From UMGS1908 sp964432825 (GTDB taxonomy: Bacteria > Bacillota > Clostridia > Christensenellales > UBA1242): 64,000 nucleotides of DNA. A program made the position numbers and the translations under genes. The stretch lies in the NCBI GenBank assembly GCA_964432825.1, contig CAYSOX010000005.1, positions 1-64,000 of the forward strand, given 5' to 3'. Positions 52,322 to 61,084 of the stretch are shown piece after piece (within the stretch, counting starts at the first letter, position 1; each line of letters starts with the position of its first letter). Below the pieces are notes generated by a model. That model saw nothing but the letters and a program-made list of their open reading frames with translations. It was not told the origin of the DNA and made no database searches.

Positions 52322-52480
52322 CAAAGTCTAATTGTGTAGCAAGTTGTGTACTCGGGGTGCTGGTTATTTGTTCGTTAAAAACAACGCAAAAGCCTAATTG
52401 TGTAGTAGGTGGTGTTTTAGTGTATGTGGCGTATTTGCTAAATACAACTCAAAAGTCTAATTGTGTAGCAAGTTGTGTAC
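52322..52480. repeat. Three copies of a 63-66 bp repeat
   Basis: CTAATTGTGTAG with AGTTGTGT or GGTGGTGT recurs with TCTA/CCTA starts at 52327, 52393 and 52456, a spacing of 66 and 63 bp. Both are multiples of three, so an 82-codon GTG-started frame (52303-52551) stays open through it, but that frame has no RBS. The remainder of 52209-52842 shows nothing recognised. Confidence 0.5.
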
Positions 52481-52842
52481 TTTATATTGCGGTTGTGGAT
52501 TTGTTGAACTTAAGCGGGTTAAAAATTGTTGTAATTGAACGAGGGTTGTAATTTTGTCGCGAAGAAAGGTTTTTGTCACTAACAATTTTTTGCATTGGTA
52601 ATTTTACATAAAAGCATTTTGATATGTTGTAATTGTGTTGTGTTTTTTTGAGTAGTATAATTCACATAACTATTGAGGATATTTGCTATGCTACTTAGAA
52701 ATGATATCACGAAAATACTCTAAAGTCAAGGGAAATAAAATAGCAGGGAAAAAAGTGTGAAATTTTTGTTGCTCATAAATGCTATAACTGTTGGGTGGTG
52801 GAATAAAATATGGAGTTAGATTTGTAATAGTTATTATTATTC

Positions 52843-52871
52843 TTGATTTTGGGTAAATTTTTTGATATAAT
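52843..52871 (+). promoter_or_regulatory. Promoter of mrnC and following genes, leaderless spacing
   Basis: TTGATT 52843-52848, 17-nt spacer, TATAAT 52866-52871; 7 nt (CTAGACT) to the ATG at 52879 and no RBS. Confidence 0.8.
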
Positions 52872-52878
52872 CTAGACT

Positions 52879-53295
52879 ATGGAAGAAATTAATAAATTAT
52901 TTTTATGTGATTATGATGTAAAAGATGTTAAGGTTTTAAATCCGTTAGTGTTAGCATTTGTTGGTGACACATTCTTTTCTTTTTATATAAAAACAAAAAG
53001 GTTGAATTTATTTAAAAGCAAGGTTAATAATTTAAATAAAGAGTCTTGCAATTTAGTTAATGCGCATACGCAAATGGAGTTTTTGTTTAAAATTATTGAT
53101 AGTTTAACAGAAGATGAAAGGGATGTTGTTATGCGTGCAAGGAATACAAATATTCATAGTCGTGCGAAGAATTTTTCAATTGAAGAATATCGATATGCGA
53201 CCGCGTTTGAATCGCTTTTGGGGTATTTATATTTAACCAAAAAAATAGAGCGGTTAAACCAGTTATTAGATTTAGTGTTTTTGGAGGAAATGTAA
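52879..53295 (+). CDS. mrnC: Mini-ribonuclease III
   Basis: 138 residues, a lone RNase III catalytic domain without a dsRNA-binding domain. LVLAFVGDTFFSFYIKTK matches the LAYIGDAVYE-type motif with the catalytic Asp, and YRYATAFESLLGYLYLTKK the second acidic site. In Bacillus it matures 23S rRNA. Directly abuts rlmB, as in Bacillus. First gene of a run to recR; its mRNA is predicted to be leaderless. Confidence 0.93.
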   Translation: MEEINKLFLCDYDVKDVKVLNPLVLAFVGDTFFSFYIKTKRLNLFKSKVNNLNKESCNLVNAHTQMEFLFKIIDSLTEDERDVVMRARNTNIHSRAKNFSIEEYRYATAFESLLGYLYLTKKIERLNQLLDLVFLEEM

Positions 53296-54018
53296 ATGAA
53301 ATATGAAGGGAAAAATGCTTGCAGAGAGGCATTAAGAACGGAGAAAACTATCGATAAATTAATGGTTCAAAACGGGATTGAAGACCGTGAAATTGTTGAA
53401 CTTGCAAAGAAGAGGGGTGTAAAAATTCAATTTTGCAATAAGCAAGTTTTAGATGAGCAATCGGCAACAAAGAAGCATCAAGGGGTGATTTTGTTCACTT
53501 CGGATTTCGTGTATTCAAGTGTGGAAGAAATTGTATCGGATGCAAACAAAAAAGGTGAAGATTTGCTTATTTTAATTTTAGATGGAATTGAAGACCCGCA
53601 TAATCTTGGTAGTATTTTAAGGGTTGCAGAGTGTTCAGGTGTCCACGGGGTAATTATTCCAAAGCATAGAGCCGTATCGGTAAATGAGACGGTTGCAAAA
53701 GTTTCAGCGGGGGCAGTTTCGCGAGTTAAGGTTGCAAGAGTTACAAATATTAATGATGAAATTAAGAGATTGAAAGAGCAAGGTGTTTTCGTTTTTGTTG
53801 CTGATATGGATGGCGAAAGTATGTACAGAACCAATCTTACAGGGAATATAGCGATAGTGGTTGGTTCAGAGGGCTTTGGCGTAAGTGCGTTAACTCGCAA
53901 ACTTGCAGATGGTATTATTAGCATTCCTATGTTTGGAAAAATTAATTCATTAAATGCTTCGGTAAGTGCGGGCATTGTTACGTATGAGGCTGTAAGACAA
54001 AGAATGCAAAGGAAGTAG
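53296..54018 (+). CDS. rlmB: 23S rRNA 2'-O-methyltransferase, TrmH/RlmB family
   Basis: 240 residues, RBS GGAGG inside the mrnC end. An N-terminal substrate-binding domain (YEGKNACREALRTEKTIDKL) precedes a SPOUT domain with LDGIEDPHNLGSILRVAECS, IAIVVGSEGFGVSALTRKLA and ISIPMFGKINSLNASVSAGI, the three TrmH motifs. It methylates G2251 of 23S rRNA in E. coli. Gene order mrnC-rlmB matches Bacillus. Confidence 0.93.
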   Translation: MKYEGKNACREALRTEKTIDKLMVQNGIEDREIVELAKKRGVKIQFCNKQVLDEQSATKKHQGVILFTSDFVYSSVEEIVSDANKKGEDLLILILDGIEDPHNLGSILRVAECSGVHGVIIPKHRAVSVNETVAKVSAGAVSRVKVARVTNINDEIKRLKEQGVFVFVADMDGESMYRTNLTGNIAIVVGSEGFGVSALTRKLADGIISIPMFGKINSLNASVSAGIVTYEAVRQRMQRK

Positions 54019-54021
54019 TCT

Positions 54022-54573
54022 ATGAAGATACAAGAGGATGAGTTAAATAGAGTCATATCCGAAAGGCTTGCTGATGTTACGGTTATTGCAAAAAAGTATT
54101 TTATTTCGGGTGGAAGTGAAGATGATTTAATTCAAGAAGGTTTAATTGGGTTGATAGACGGAATTAATGCCTTTGATGAAAAATATGGAGATATTAATTC
54201 GGAAAGTTTCAAAAGTTTTATTTTAATGTGTGCAAAACGCCAAATATTGGATGCTATTAAAATGGATAATGGAAAGAAAAATTCCGCTTTAAACAATTCA
54301 ATTTCTTTAAATGAAGGCTTTGAAAAAAATCAAGAGAGTGGTGTGCAGAATGTTCGTATTCAAACACCCGAAGAAATTGTTATGGATAAATTGGAGCAAG
54401 AAGAAGCGACGAAATCTATATTTATTAAACTATCCGAAAATGAAAAAAGTGTACTGGAATTATATTTAAGTGGTTGCAAACAATCTGAAATTGCGGTACA
54501 ATTAAATAAATCTATAAAGAGTATAGATAATACATTGCAAAGAATAAAAAATAAGATAAAGGGGAGAGGTTAA
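54022..54573 (+). CDS. sigH: RNA polymerase sigma-H factor
   Basis: 183 residues, 3 nt after rlmB. Region 2 is EDDLIQEGLIGLIDGINAFD and FKSFILMCAKRQILDAIK; region 4 is LSENEKSVLELYLSGCKQSE with an HTH (IAVQLNKSIKSIDNTLQRIK). Sigma H starts the early stationary-phase and sporulation programme. The rlmB-(yacP)-sigH order of Bacillus is kept, but yacP is missing. It is followed after 1 nt by dnaX. Confidence 0.88.
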   Translation: MKIQEDELNRVISERLADVTVIAKKYFISGGSEDDLIQEGLIGLIDGINAFDEKYGDINSESFKSFILMCAKRQILDAIKMDNGKKNSALNNSISLNEGFEKNQESGVQNVRIQTPEEIVMDKLEQEEATKSIFIKLSENEKSVLELYLSGCKQSEIAVQLNKSIKSIDNTLQRIKNKIKGRG

Positions 54574-54574
54574 T

Positions 54575-56071
54575 ATGTCATATTTAGCATTGTATAGAAA
54601 ATATAGACCTCAAAAATTTAGCGAAGTTGTTGACCAAGAACATATAACAGATACTCTTGCAAATCAAATTAAAACAGGAAAGATTGGTCACGCTTATCTT
54701 TTTACTGGAAGTAGAGGAACGGGAAAAACATCTACCGCTAAGATTTTTGCAAAAAGCATAAATTGTTTAAATCCTGAAAATGGTTCTGCGTGCGGAAAGT
54801 GTGAAAATTGTTTGGGTGGAAATTCTCAAAATATTGATGTGTTGGAAATTGATGCAGCGAGCAATAATGGCGTGGATGAAATAAGAGAACTTCGCGAACT
54901 TGTAAAATATCCGCCAGTAAATGGCAAATATAAAGTGTTTATTATTGATGAAGTGCATATGCTTTCAACAAGTGCGTTTAATGCATTGTTAAAAACATTG
55001 GAAGAACCTCCTCAATATGTTGTTTTTATTTTGGCAACTACCGAAGTTCATAAACTTCCAGCAACCATTCTTTCTAGATGTATGCGGTTTGATTTCAAGT
55101 TGGTGTCGCTTGATAAACTTACTAAACTTTTGTGTAAAGTTTTGACCGATTCAAAAATTAATTATGAAGAAAAGGCTGTCCAACTTATTGCAAGAGCGGG
55201 AGAAGGAAGTGCAAGAGATGCTTTAAGTATAGCCGATATGGTTATTGCATATGCAAATGATAACTTGACATATGATAATGTTGTAAAGATAATTGGAGAA
55301 ATTGAGAAAGATAAACTGTATTCAATTGTTGAATCAATGCTTAAAAACAATGTCGGCGAAGTGTTATATAAACTGGATAAAATTTTAGATGAGGGCAAGC
55401 CTCCGCTTGTGTTAAGTAAAGATTTAATATCTTATTTTAGAGATTTGCTTGTAATTTTAACAATTCCAGAACATTCTGGAGAGATGGTAATTGTTCCAAA
55501 AGATGTATACAAAAAAATGCAAGAACAAGCAATAAAAGAGAATTATTCAATAATTGTCCGAGCAATAGAGTCTTTAAGTACAGTAGAGCAAGAGTTAAGA
55601 TATAGTGTCCAACCAAAAGTTGTGATAGAAACGGCTATTATTAAGACTATGTGTGCCATAAGTTTAGAAGAGAGAATAGAAATATTAGAGAAAAAACTTC
55701 AAGTTCCGCTTGAAGATAAAAAAAAAATAAGGCAAATTTATAATTCTGCACAAGGTGTTTCTGCGGTGTTAAAAAATGCTAATTGGTATTATGGGGAAAT
55801 TTTAAAAAGCCTTAGAGGAAAATCTGAAATGCTTTTATACTCAGCACTTGCTGAAACAATTTCTATGGAATTAAATTCGGGGCGATTAAATATAGAAATA
55901 CCTAAAGGCAAAATTAGTGAGTGTTTAGCAGAAAGTGAAAGTCAACAAAAACTGCAAGCAATTGCTGAAAGTCTTAAAATATCGCTTAATATAACACTAA
56001 AAGAGCGAGAAGAAGAAAGATTGGTACAAAAATTGAAAGAAATTTTTGGCGAAAAATTAATTATAAAATAA
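54575..56071 (+). CDS. dnaX: DNA polymerase III subunit gamma/tau
   Basis: 498 residues, RBS GGGGAGAGG. AAA+ clamp loader: Walker A TGSRGTGKTSTAKIFA near 45-60, zinc ligands in CLNPENGSACGKCENCLGG, Walker B VFIIDEVHMLSTSAF, sensor 1 near LATTEVHKLPATILSRC. An A10 run at 55718-55727 falls at residues 382-385, just past the clamp-loader domains; slippage there in either direction ends the frame at 384 or 389 residues, a gamma-like product. Followed by ybaB and recR. Confidence 0.95.
   Translation: MSYLALYRKYRPQKFSEVVDQEHITDTLANQIKTGKIGHAYLFTGSRGTGKTSTAKIFAKSINCLNPENGSACGKCENCLGGNSQNIDVLEIDAASNNGVDEIRELRELVKYPPVNGKYKVFIIDEVHMLSTSAFNALLKTLEEPPQYVVFILATTEVHKLPATILSRCMRFDFKLVSLDKLTKLLCKVLTDSKINYEEKAVQLIARAGEGSARDALSIADMVIAYANDNLTYDNVVKIIGEIEKDKLYSIVESMLKNNVGEVLYKLDKILDEGKPPLVLSKDLISYFRDLLVILTIPEHSGEMVIVPKDVYKKMQEQAIKENYSIIVRAIESLSTVEQELRYSVQPKVVIETAIIKTMCAISLEERIEILEKKLQVPLEDKKKIRQIYNSAQGVSAVLKNANWYYGEILKSLRGKSEMLLYSALAETISMELNSGRLNIEIPKGKISECLAESESQQKLQAIAESLKISLNITLKEREEERLVQKLKEIFGEKLIIK
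55718..55727 (+). other. A10 slippery run in dnaX
   Basis: Ten consecutive A in codons GAT AAA AAA AAA ATA. Loss of one A gives an immediate TAA; gain of one gives a stop after eight codons. Equivalent runs create gamma from dnaX in other bacteria. Confidence 0.7.
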
Positions 56072-56082
56072 AGGAGAATAAA

Positions 56083-56406
56083 ATGGGAAATTTTGGAAAA
56101 TTTGGTGGCGGTCAACCTAATATGCAGGCGTTGATGCGTCAAGCACAAAAAATGCAAGAGGAAGCACTTAAAGCACAACAAGAGGTTGAAGAAACAGAGG
56201 TTGAAGGTGTTGCACAAAATGGTTTAGTTAAGGTTACTATGAATGGTGCAAATGAGGTTGTTGCCATTTCAATTGACCCTGAAGTTGTAGACCCAGAAGA
56301 CGTTGAAATGCTAGAAGATTTGATAATGGTTGCACTAAATGATGCAACAACTAAAATCAATTCAGTAAGGCAATCTAAAATGGGTAAATTTGGGGGCTTA
56401 ATGTAA
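56083..56406 (+). CDS. ybaB: YbaB/EbfC nucleoid-associated protein
   Basis: 107 residues, RBS AAAGGAG. A Gly-rich start (GNFGKFGGGQPNMQALMRQA) then QKMQEEALKAQQEVEETEVE and the strand-rich core VKVTMNGANEVVAISIDPEV, typical of the YbaB family. It binds DNA as a dimer. Its place between dnaX and recR is conserved. Confidence 0.93.
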   Translation: MGNFGKFGGGQPNMQALMRQAQKMQEEALKAQQEVEETEVEGVAQNGLVKVTMNGANEVVAISIDPEVVDPEDVEMLEDLIMVALNDATTKINSVRQSKMGKFGGLM

Positions 56407-56407
56407 A

Positions 56408-57001
56408 ATGTCAAACCAAATAGAACCGATTGGAAGATTGATTAATAATTTTTCAAAACTTCCAGGTGTTGGAAATAAAACGGCGTCCAGATATGCATAT
56501 GCAATCATCGATATGCAAGAGGATGAAGCGAGTGAGTTTGCTGAAAGTATTTTGGAAGTTAAATCTAAGGTTAAGTTTTGTAATATCTGTGGCGATTATT
56601 CAGACGAAGAAATTTGTTCACATTGTAGAGAATCCAAAAGCGATATTATATGTGTAGTCGCAGAACCAAAAGATGTTTCGGTAATATCCAAAGTTAAAGG
56701 ATTTACAATTGCTTACCATGTGTTGCACGGAACAATTAGTCCGCTAGCGGGTAGGGGGCCGGATGATATTAGGATTAATGAGTTATTAAAGCGAATATCC
56801 GATAATAATATTCAAGAAGTAATAATGGCAACCAACACCGATGTTGAAGGAGAGGCAACTGCTATGTATATTGCAAGACTTTTAAAACCAATGGGTATAA
56901 AAGTTACAAGACTGGCACAAGGAATTTCGATAGGTTCCGACCTTGAGTATGCTGACGAGGTTACGCTTTCAAGAGCCTTAGAAGACCGAAAAGATATGTG
57001 A
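56408..57001 (+). CDS. recR: Recombination protein RecR
   Basis: 197 residues, starting 1 nt after ybaB. Helix-hairpin-helix LPGVGNKTASRYAYAI near 18-33, zinc finger CNICGDYSDEEICSHC near 56-71, Toprim segment IICVVAEPKDVSVISK, and a Walker-like EATAMYIARLL tail. RecR loads RecA with RecO/RecF. Ends the run that starts at mrnC; a terminator follows. Confidence 0.96.
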   Translation: MSNQIEPIGRLINNFSKLPGVGNKTASRYAYAIIDMQEDEASEFAESILEVKSKVKFCNICGDYSDEEICSHCRESKSDIICVVAEPKDVSVISKVKGFTIAYHVLHGTISPLAGRGPDDIRINELLKRISDNNIQEVIMATNTDVEGEATAMYIARLLKPMGIKVTRLAQGISIGSDLEYADEVTLSRALEDRKDM

Positions 57002-57002
57002 A

Positions 57003-57029
57003 AGATAGGTGAAAAATCCTATCTTTTTT
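57003..57029 (+). terminator. Terminator after recR
   Basis: AGATAGG (57004-57009) pairs with CCTATCT (57018-57024) followed by TTTTT. Confidence 0.88.
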
Positions 57030-57049
57030 GTTTTATTTTTTGTATGTGC

Positions 57050-57078
57050 TTGACATTAAAATTTCAAATTCATATAAT
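57050..57078 (+). promoter_or_regulatory. Promoter of the ABC exporter operon
   Basis: TTGACA 57050-57055, 17-nt spacer, TATAAT 57073-57078: consensus. Confidence 0.9.
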
Positions 57079-57108
57079 ATATGAGTAATTTTTAAAGGAG
57101 TGAGTAAA

Positions 57109-58848
57109 ATGATTAAAAAGTTAGCAAAAAATGTGGGCGAATATAAAAAAGAAGCCATTTTAACACCTGTTATGGTTGCTTTAGAAGTTGTTATTGAATG
57201 CTTTATTCCCCTAGTTATGAGCAGACTTATTACCATTATTGAACAAGGTGCCAACTTGTTGCAGATTTTTACTGTTGGTGGCGTTTTGGTTTTGATGGCA
57301 ATGGTATCATTACTACTAGGTGTTTTGTCTGGTAGATTTTGTGCGATAGCATCATGTGGCTTTGCAAAAAATTTAAGACAAAACTTGTATTCAAAGGTTC
57401 AAACATTTTCGTTCTCAAACATTGATAAGTTTTCATCGTCAAGTTTGGTTACAAGGCTTACCACCGATGTAACGAGGGTTCAGCAGGCATTTATGATGAT
57501 TATCCGTATTGCTGTGCGTGTGCCATTTATGTTTATATCTTCTATATTAATGGTTATTTTTATAAGCCCCAAAATTGCGTTGCTATTTGCAATCGCAATA
57601 CCAGTGTTGATAATTGCACTGGGCTTAATCATATTTTTTGCAATGCCAACATTCAATAAGGTATTTAAAAAATATGATAAAGTAAATGAAAGTATTCAAG
57701 AAAATGTCAAAGGAATGCGTTGTGTAAAATCTTATGTTCGTGAAGATTATGAAATTAACAAGTTTAACGAAAAATCGGATGAATTGAAAAAGGATTTTAC
57801 AAAAGCCGAAAGGATTGTCGCTTTTAACGGGCCGGTAATGAATTTCACCATATTTTCGGTAATGTTATGCATTTGTTATTTAGGTTCAAAAATTATTATT
57901 GAAAGTGGAGAAACATTATTAAATATTGGTGAACTTTCTAGTTTGTTGGTATATAGTTCACAAATACTTTCTAGTTTAATGATGCTTTCAATGATTTTTG
58001 TAATGATAACTATGAGCATTGCAAGTTGTAAAAGAATTATTGAAGTTTTGGATGAAGAACCAGATATTCAAAACAATGACAAAGCATTAACTGAAATCAA
58101 AAATGGTTCAATTGAATTTAAAAATGTGTCTTTCAAGTACGACAAAAATGCTGAAAAATACGCATTAAGCAATATTAATCTAAAAATTGAATCGGGGCAA
58201 ACGATTGGTATAATTGGCGGTACTGGTAGCAGTAAAACGACTCTTGTAAATTTAATTTCTAGACTTTATGATGTAACGGAAGGGTCTTTGCTGGTTGGTG
58301 GCAAAAATGTTAAAGATTATGATTTGGTAACACTTCGTGATAATGTTGCGGTAGTGTTGCAAAAGAATATTCTATTCAGTGGTAGCATAAAAGAGAATCT
58401 TAGATGGGGTAAAAATGATGCCACAGACGAGGAAATGAAACGAGTTTGTGAAATATCACAGGCGGATGAGTATATTTCTAAGTTTGAAAATGGATATGAT
58501 ACACATATTGAGCAAGGTGGTGCAAACCTTTCTGGTGGTCAACGCCAAAGGATGTGTATTGCCAGAGCATTATTAAAAGACCCTAAGATAATAATTTTTG
58601 ATGATAGTACAAGTGCGGTTGATACTAGAACGGATGCAATGATTAGAAATGCATTAAAAACTGAAGCACCTGATGTTACAAAAATTATAATTGCACAACG
58701 AATTTCATCTATCGAAAATGCAGACAAGATAATTGTGTTGGATGGAGGAAAAATTGTTGGTTTTGGCACTAGTGATGAACTTAGAAAGACCAATGAAATA
58801 TATCGCGAGATTTATGATATTCAAAATAAAATAGGGGGTGATAAATAA
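57109..58848 (+). CDS. ABC exporter half-transporter with degenerate Walker B
   Basis: 579 residues from ATG 57109, 8 nt after AAAGGAG; a GTG at 57100 is too close to it. Six membrane helices over ~1-300, then an NBD: Walker A IGGTGSSKTTLVNL, signature LSGGQRQR, Walker B IIIFDDSTSAVD near 493-504, where Asp replaces the catalytic Glu. That substitution is typical of the degenerate-site subunit in heterodimeric exporters. Its stop overlaps the start of the partner by 1 nt. Substrate unknown; drugs, lipids or peptides are possible. Confidence 0.9.
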   Translation: MIKKLAKNVGEYKKEAILTPVMVALEVVIECFIPLVMSRLITIIEQGANLLQIFTVGGVLVLMAMVSLLLGVLSGRFCAIASCGFAKNLRQNLYSKVQTFSFSNIDKFSSSSLVTRLTTDVTRVQQAFMMIIRIAVRVPFMFISSILMVIFISPKIALLFAIAIPVLIIALGLIIFFAMPTFNKVFKKYDKVNESIQENVKGMRCVKSYVREDYEINKFNEKSDELKKDFTKAERIVAFNGPVMNFTIFSVMLCICYLGSKIIIESGETLLNIGELSSLLVYSSQILSSLMMLSMIFVMITMSIASCKRIIEVLDEEPDIQNNDKALTEIKNGSIEFKNVSFKYDKNAEKYALSNINLKIESGQTIGIIGGTGSSKTTLVNLISRLYDVTEGSLLVGGKNVKDYDLVTLRDNVAVVLQKNILFSGSIKENLRWGKNDATDEEMKRVCEISQADEYISKFENGYDTHIEQGGANLSGGQRQRMCIARALLKDPKIIIFDDSTSAVDTRTDAMIRNALKTEAPDVTKIIIAQRISSIENADKIIVLDGGKIVGFGTSDELRKTNEIYREIYDIQNKIGGDK

Positions 58849-60770
58849 TGGCAGGAATGAAAAGACAGATGGGTCCACGCCCTAAAGTAAAAAAGGGAAC
58901 AATGAAAAGACTTCTTAAAATGTTGTTTTCCGATTATAAATGGCAAATGCTACTTATTGTTTGCTGTTTGATAATTTCTGCAATTGGTAGTTCAGTTTCA
59001 AGTATATTCTTACAAAGAATTATTGACAATGTAATAACCCCCGCACTTGCGAGTGGTTTTGATTCGGTAAAAGCAGAGTTTTTGAAAATAATTATTACGC
59101 TTGCTAGTATATACTTGTTGGCTGTAATTTCAAGTTTAACTTATAACCAAATAGGTGCCAAGGTAACCCAAAACTTTTTGGGAAATGTTCGTGAAAGATG
59201 CTTTAAAAAGATGGAAAAACTTCCAATAAGTTATTTTGATAGTCACGCACACGGCGACATAATGAGTTATTACACAAACGATGTAGATAGTTTGGAACAA
59301 TTAATCGGTCAAACTTTACCAAACTTTATTAGTTCGGCAATTACATTAATTGTTTTGGTTAGCATTATGTGTACATTTAGTTTATGGCTAATATTGGTGG
59401 TATTTTTGTCGGTTGTGTTAATGCTTTTTGTTACCAAAAAGGTTGGTGGAAATAGTGCTAAATATTTTATTAAACAACAAAAATCTATTGCAAAATGCGA
59501 AGGCTTTATTGAAGAAATGATGAATGGTCAGAAAGTCGTTAAAGTTTTTAACCACGAAGATGAATCAATAGCAGACTTTAAGGTTATAAACAATCAGCTT
59601 TTTGAGGACAGTTCAACAGCAAATAAGTTTGCAAATATATTAATGCCAATAATGGGTAATATTGGAAACATTGTTTATGTCTTGCTTGCATTTGTAGGTG
59701 GTATTTTAATTGCTTTGAATGTACCAAATTTAACAATTTTGGGTATTGGCGGAGCGATTACTACTGGTACATTGGTTTCATTCTTAACCATGAGCAAAAG
59801 TTTTACGATGAATGTTTCGCAAATTTCTCAACAGGTAAATAATATTGTTATGGCACTTGCGGGAGCCGACCGTATATTTACACTTTTAGACGAGGAAGAA
59901 GAGAAAGATAATGGGTATGTTATGCTTGTCAATGTTGAAAAGGATAACGATGGAAAAATAACCGAAGTAGATTATAATTCTGGTCATTGGGCTTGGAAAC
60001 ATCAACATAAAGATGGTAGACTTACCTATACTGATTTAAATGGTAGAATTGAATTGGAAAATGTAACCTTTGGATACACTCCGCAAAAGATGGTCTTAAA
60101 AAATGTCAGCGTAGTTGCCGAGGCTGGTGAAAAAATTGCATTAGTTGGTGCAACAGGTGCTGGAAAGACTACAATTGCAAATTTGGTTAATAGATTTTAC
60201 GACATTCAAGGTGGTAAAATTAGATATGATGGCATAAATGTTACAAAAATTAAAAAGCCGGATTTGAGGCGATCTCTTGCAATGGTGCTACAAGATACCA
60301 ACTTGTTTACTGGAACGGTAATGGATAATATTAGGTATGGAAATTTGGAAGCAACAGACGAAATGTGTGTTGAGGCAGCAAAACTTGCAAATGCACACGA
60401 CTTTATTATGAGGCTTCCAAATGGATACAATACCGAACTTGTAAATGATGGCGCAAATCTCTCTCAAGGGCAACGACAACTTTTGAGTATTGCTCGTGCA
60501 GCGGTTGCAAATGCTCCAGTTTTGATATTGGATGAAGCGACCTCAAGTATTGATACAAGAACTGAAAAAATTGTCCAAGCGGGAATGGATGCGTTGATGA
60601 AAGGGCGAACAGTTTTTGTTATTGCACACCGATTGAGTACCATTCAAAATAGTAGTAAAATTATAGTTCTAGACAATGGCGAAATCTTAGAAATGGGTAA
60701 CCATGAAGAACTTATTAGCAAAAAGGGTAGATACTATCAATTGTATACTGGTGCAGTTGACCTCGATTAG
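58848..60770 (+). CDS. ABC exporter half-transporter with canonical catalytic site
   Basis: 640 residues, RBS GGGGGTG. A Lys/Arg-rich N-terminus, then six helices (~25-330). An insertion of ~50 residues (TEVDYNSGHWAWKHQHKDGR) stands before the NBD. NBD motifs: Walker A LVGATGAGKTTIANL, signature LSQGQRQLLSI, Walker B VLILDEATSSIDTRT with the catalytic Glu, H-loop FVIAHRLST. Together with the previous gene it should form a TM287/288- or BmrCD-type heterodimer. Confidence 0.92.
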   Translation: MAGMKRQMGPRPKVKKGTMKRLLKMLFSDYKWQMLLIVCCLIISAIGSSVSSIFLQRIIDNVITPALASGFDSVKAEFLKIIITLASIYLLAVISSLTYNQIGAKVTQNFLGNVRERCFKKMEKLPISYFDSHAHGDIMSYYTNDVDSLEQLIGQTLPNFISSAITLIVLVSIMCTFSLWLILVVFLSVVLMLFVTKKVGGNSAKYFIKQQKSIAKCEGFIEEMMNGQKVVKVFNHEDESIADFKVINNQLFEDSSTANKFANILMPIMGNIGNIVYVLLAFVGGILIALNVPNLTILGIGGAITTGTLVSFLTMSKSFTMNVSQISQQVNNIVMALAGADRIFTLLDEEEEKDNGYVMLVNVEKDNDGKITEVDYNSGHWAWKHQHKDGRLTYTDLNGRIELENVTFGYTPQKMVLKNVSVVAEAGEKIALVGATGAGKTTIANLVNRFYDIQGGKIRYDGINVTKIKKPDLRRSLAMVLQDTNLFTGTVMDNIRYGNLEATDEMCVEAAKLANAHDFIMRLPNGYNTELVNDGANLSQGQRQLLSIARAAVANAPVLILDEATSSIDTRTEKIVQAGMDALMKGRTVFVIAHRLSTIQNSSKIIVLDNGEILEMGNHEELISKKGRYYQLYTGAVDLD

Positions 60771-60776
60771 TAAATG

Positions 60777-60806
60777 AAAATCTCATCAATTATGATGAGA
60801 TTTTTT
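60777..60806 (+). terminator. Terminator after the ABC exporter genes
   Basis: AAAATCTCATCA (60777-60788) pairs with TGATGAGATTTT (60793-60804) plus TT. The remaining spacer to 61027 shows nothing recognised. Confidence 0.93.
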
Positions 60807-61027
60807 GTATAAATTAAAAAAAATTAATGGGGTAAAAATGAAGGTGTTTTATTGGTTGATTAGTTTTTCGACCGAGTTAATACAAGGCAAAATATGGCAA
60901 ATTTAAGGCTATTTTCAATAGGTGTGAATTTAAAACTTTTTAAAAATTGAAAACAAAGCGAAATTTTGGGAGGTTTTTTTAAAAAGTTTTTTTCAAATAA
61001 AATTCCTAAAATTTACGCAAATTATGT

Positions 61028-61056
61028 TTGACACTTTCTAAAAATTTTACTATACT
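61028..61056 (+). promoter_or_regulatory. Promoter of the methyltransferase gene
   Basis: TTGACA 61028-61033, 17-nt spacer, TATACT 61051-61056; leader with TTGAGG before the ATG at 61085. Confidence 0.85.
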
Positions 61057-61084
61057 ATAAGTAGTTAAAGTTGAGGTAAAAAAT

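Noticed and set aside
52303..52551. 82-codon frame with GTG start as a gene
   Set aside because: No RBS or promoter, and the frame arises from a three-fold repeat. Kept as a repeat only.
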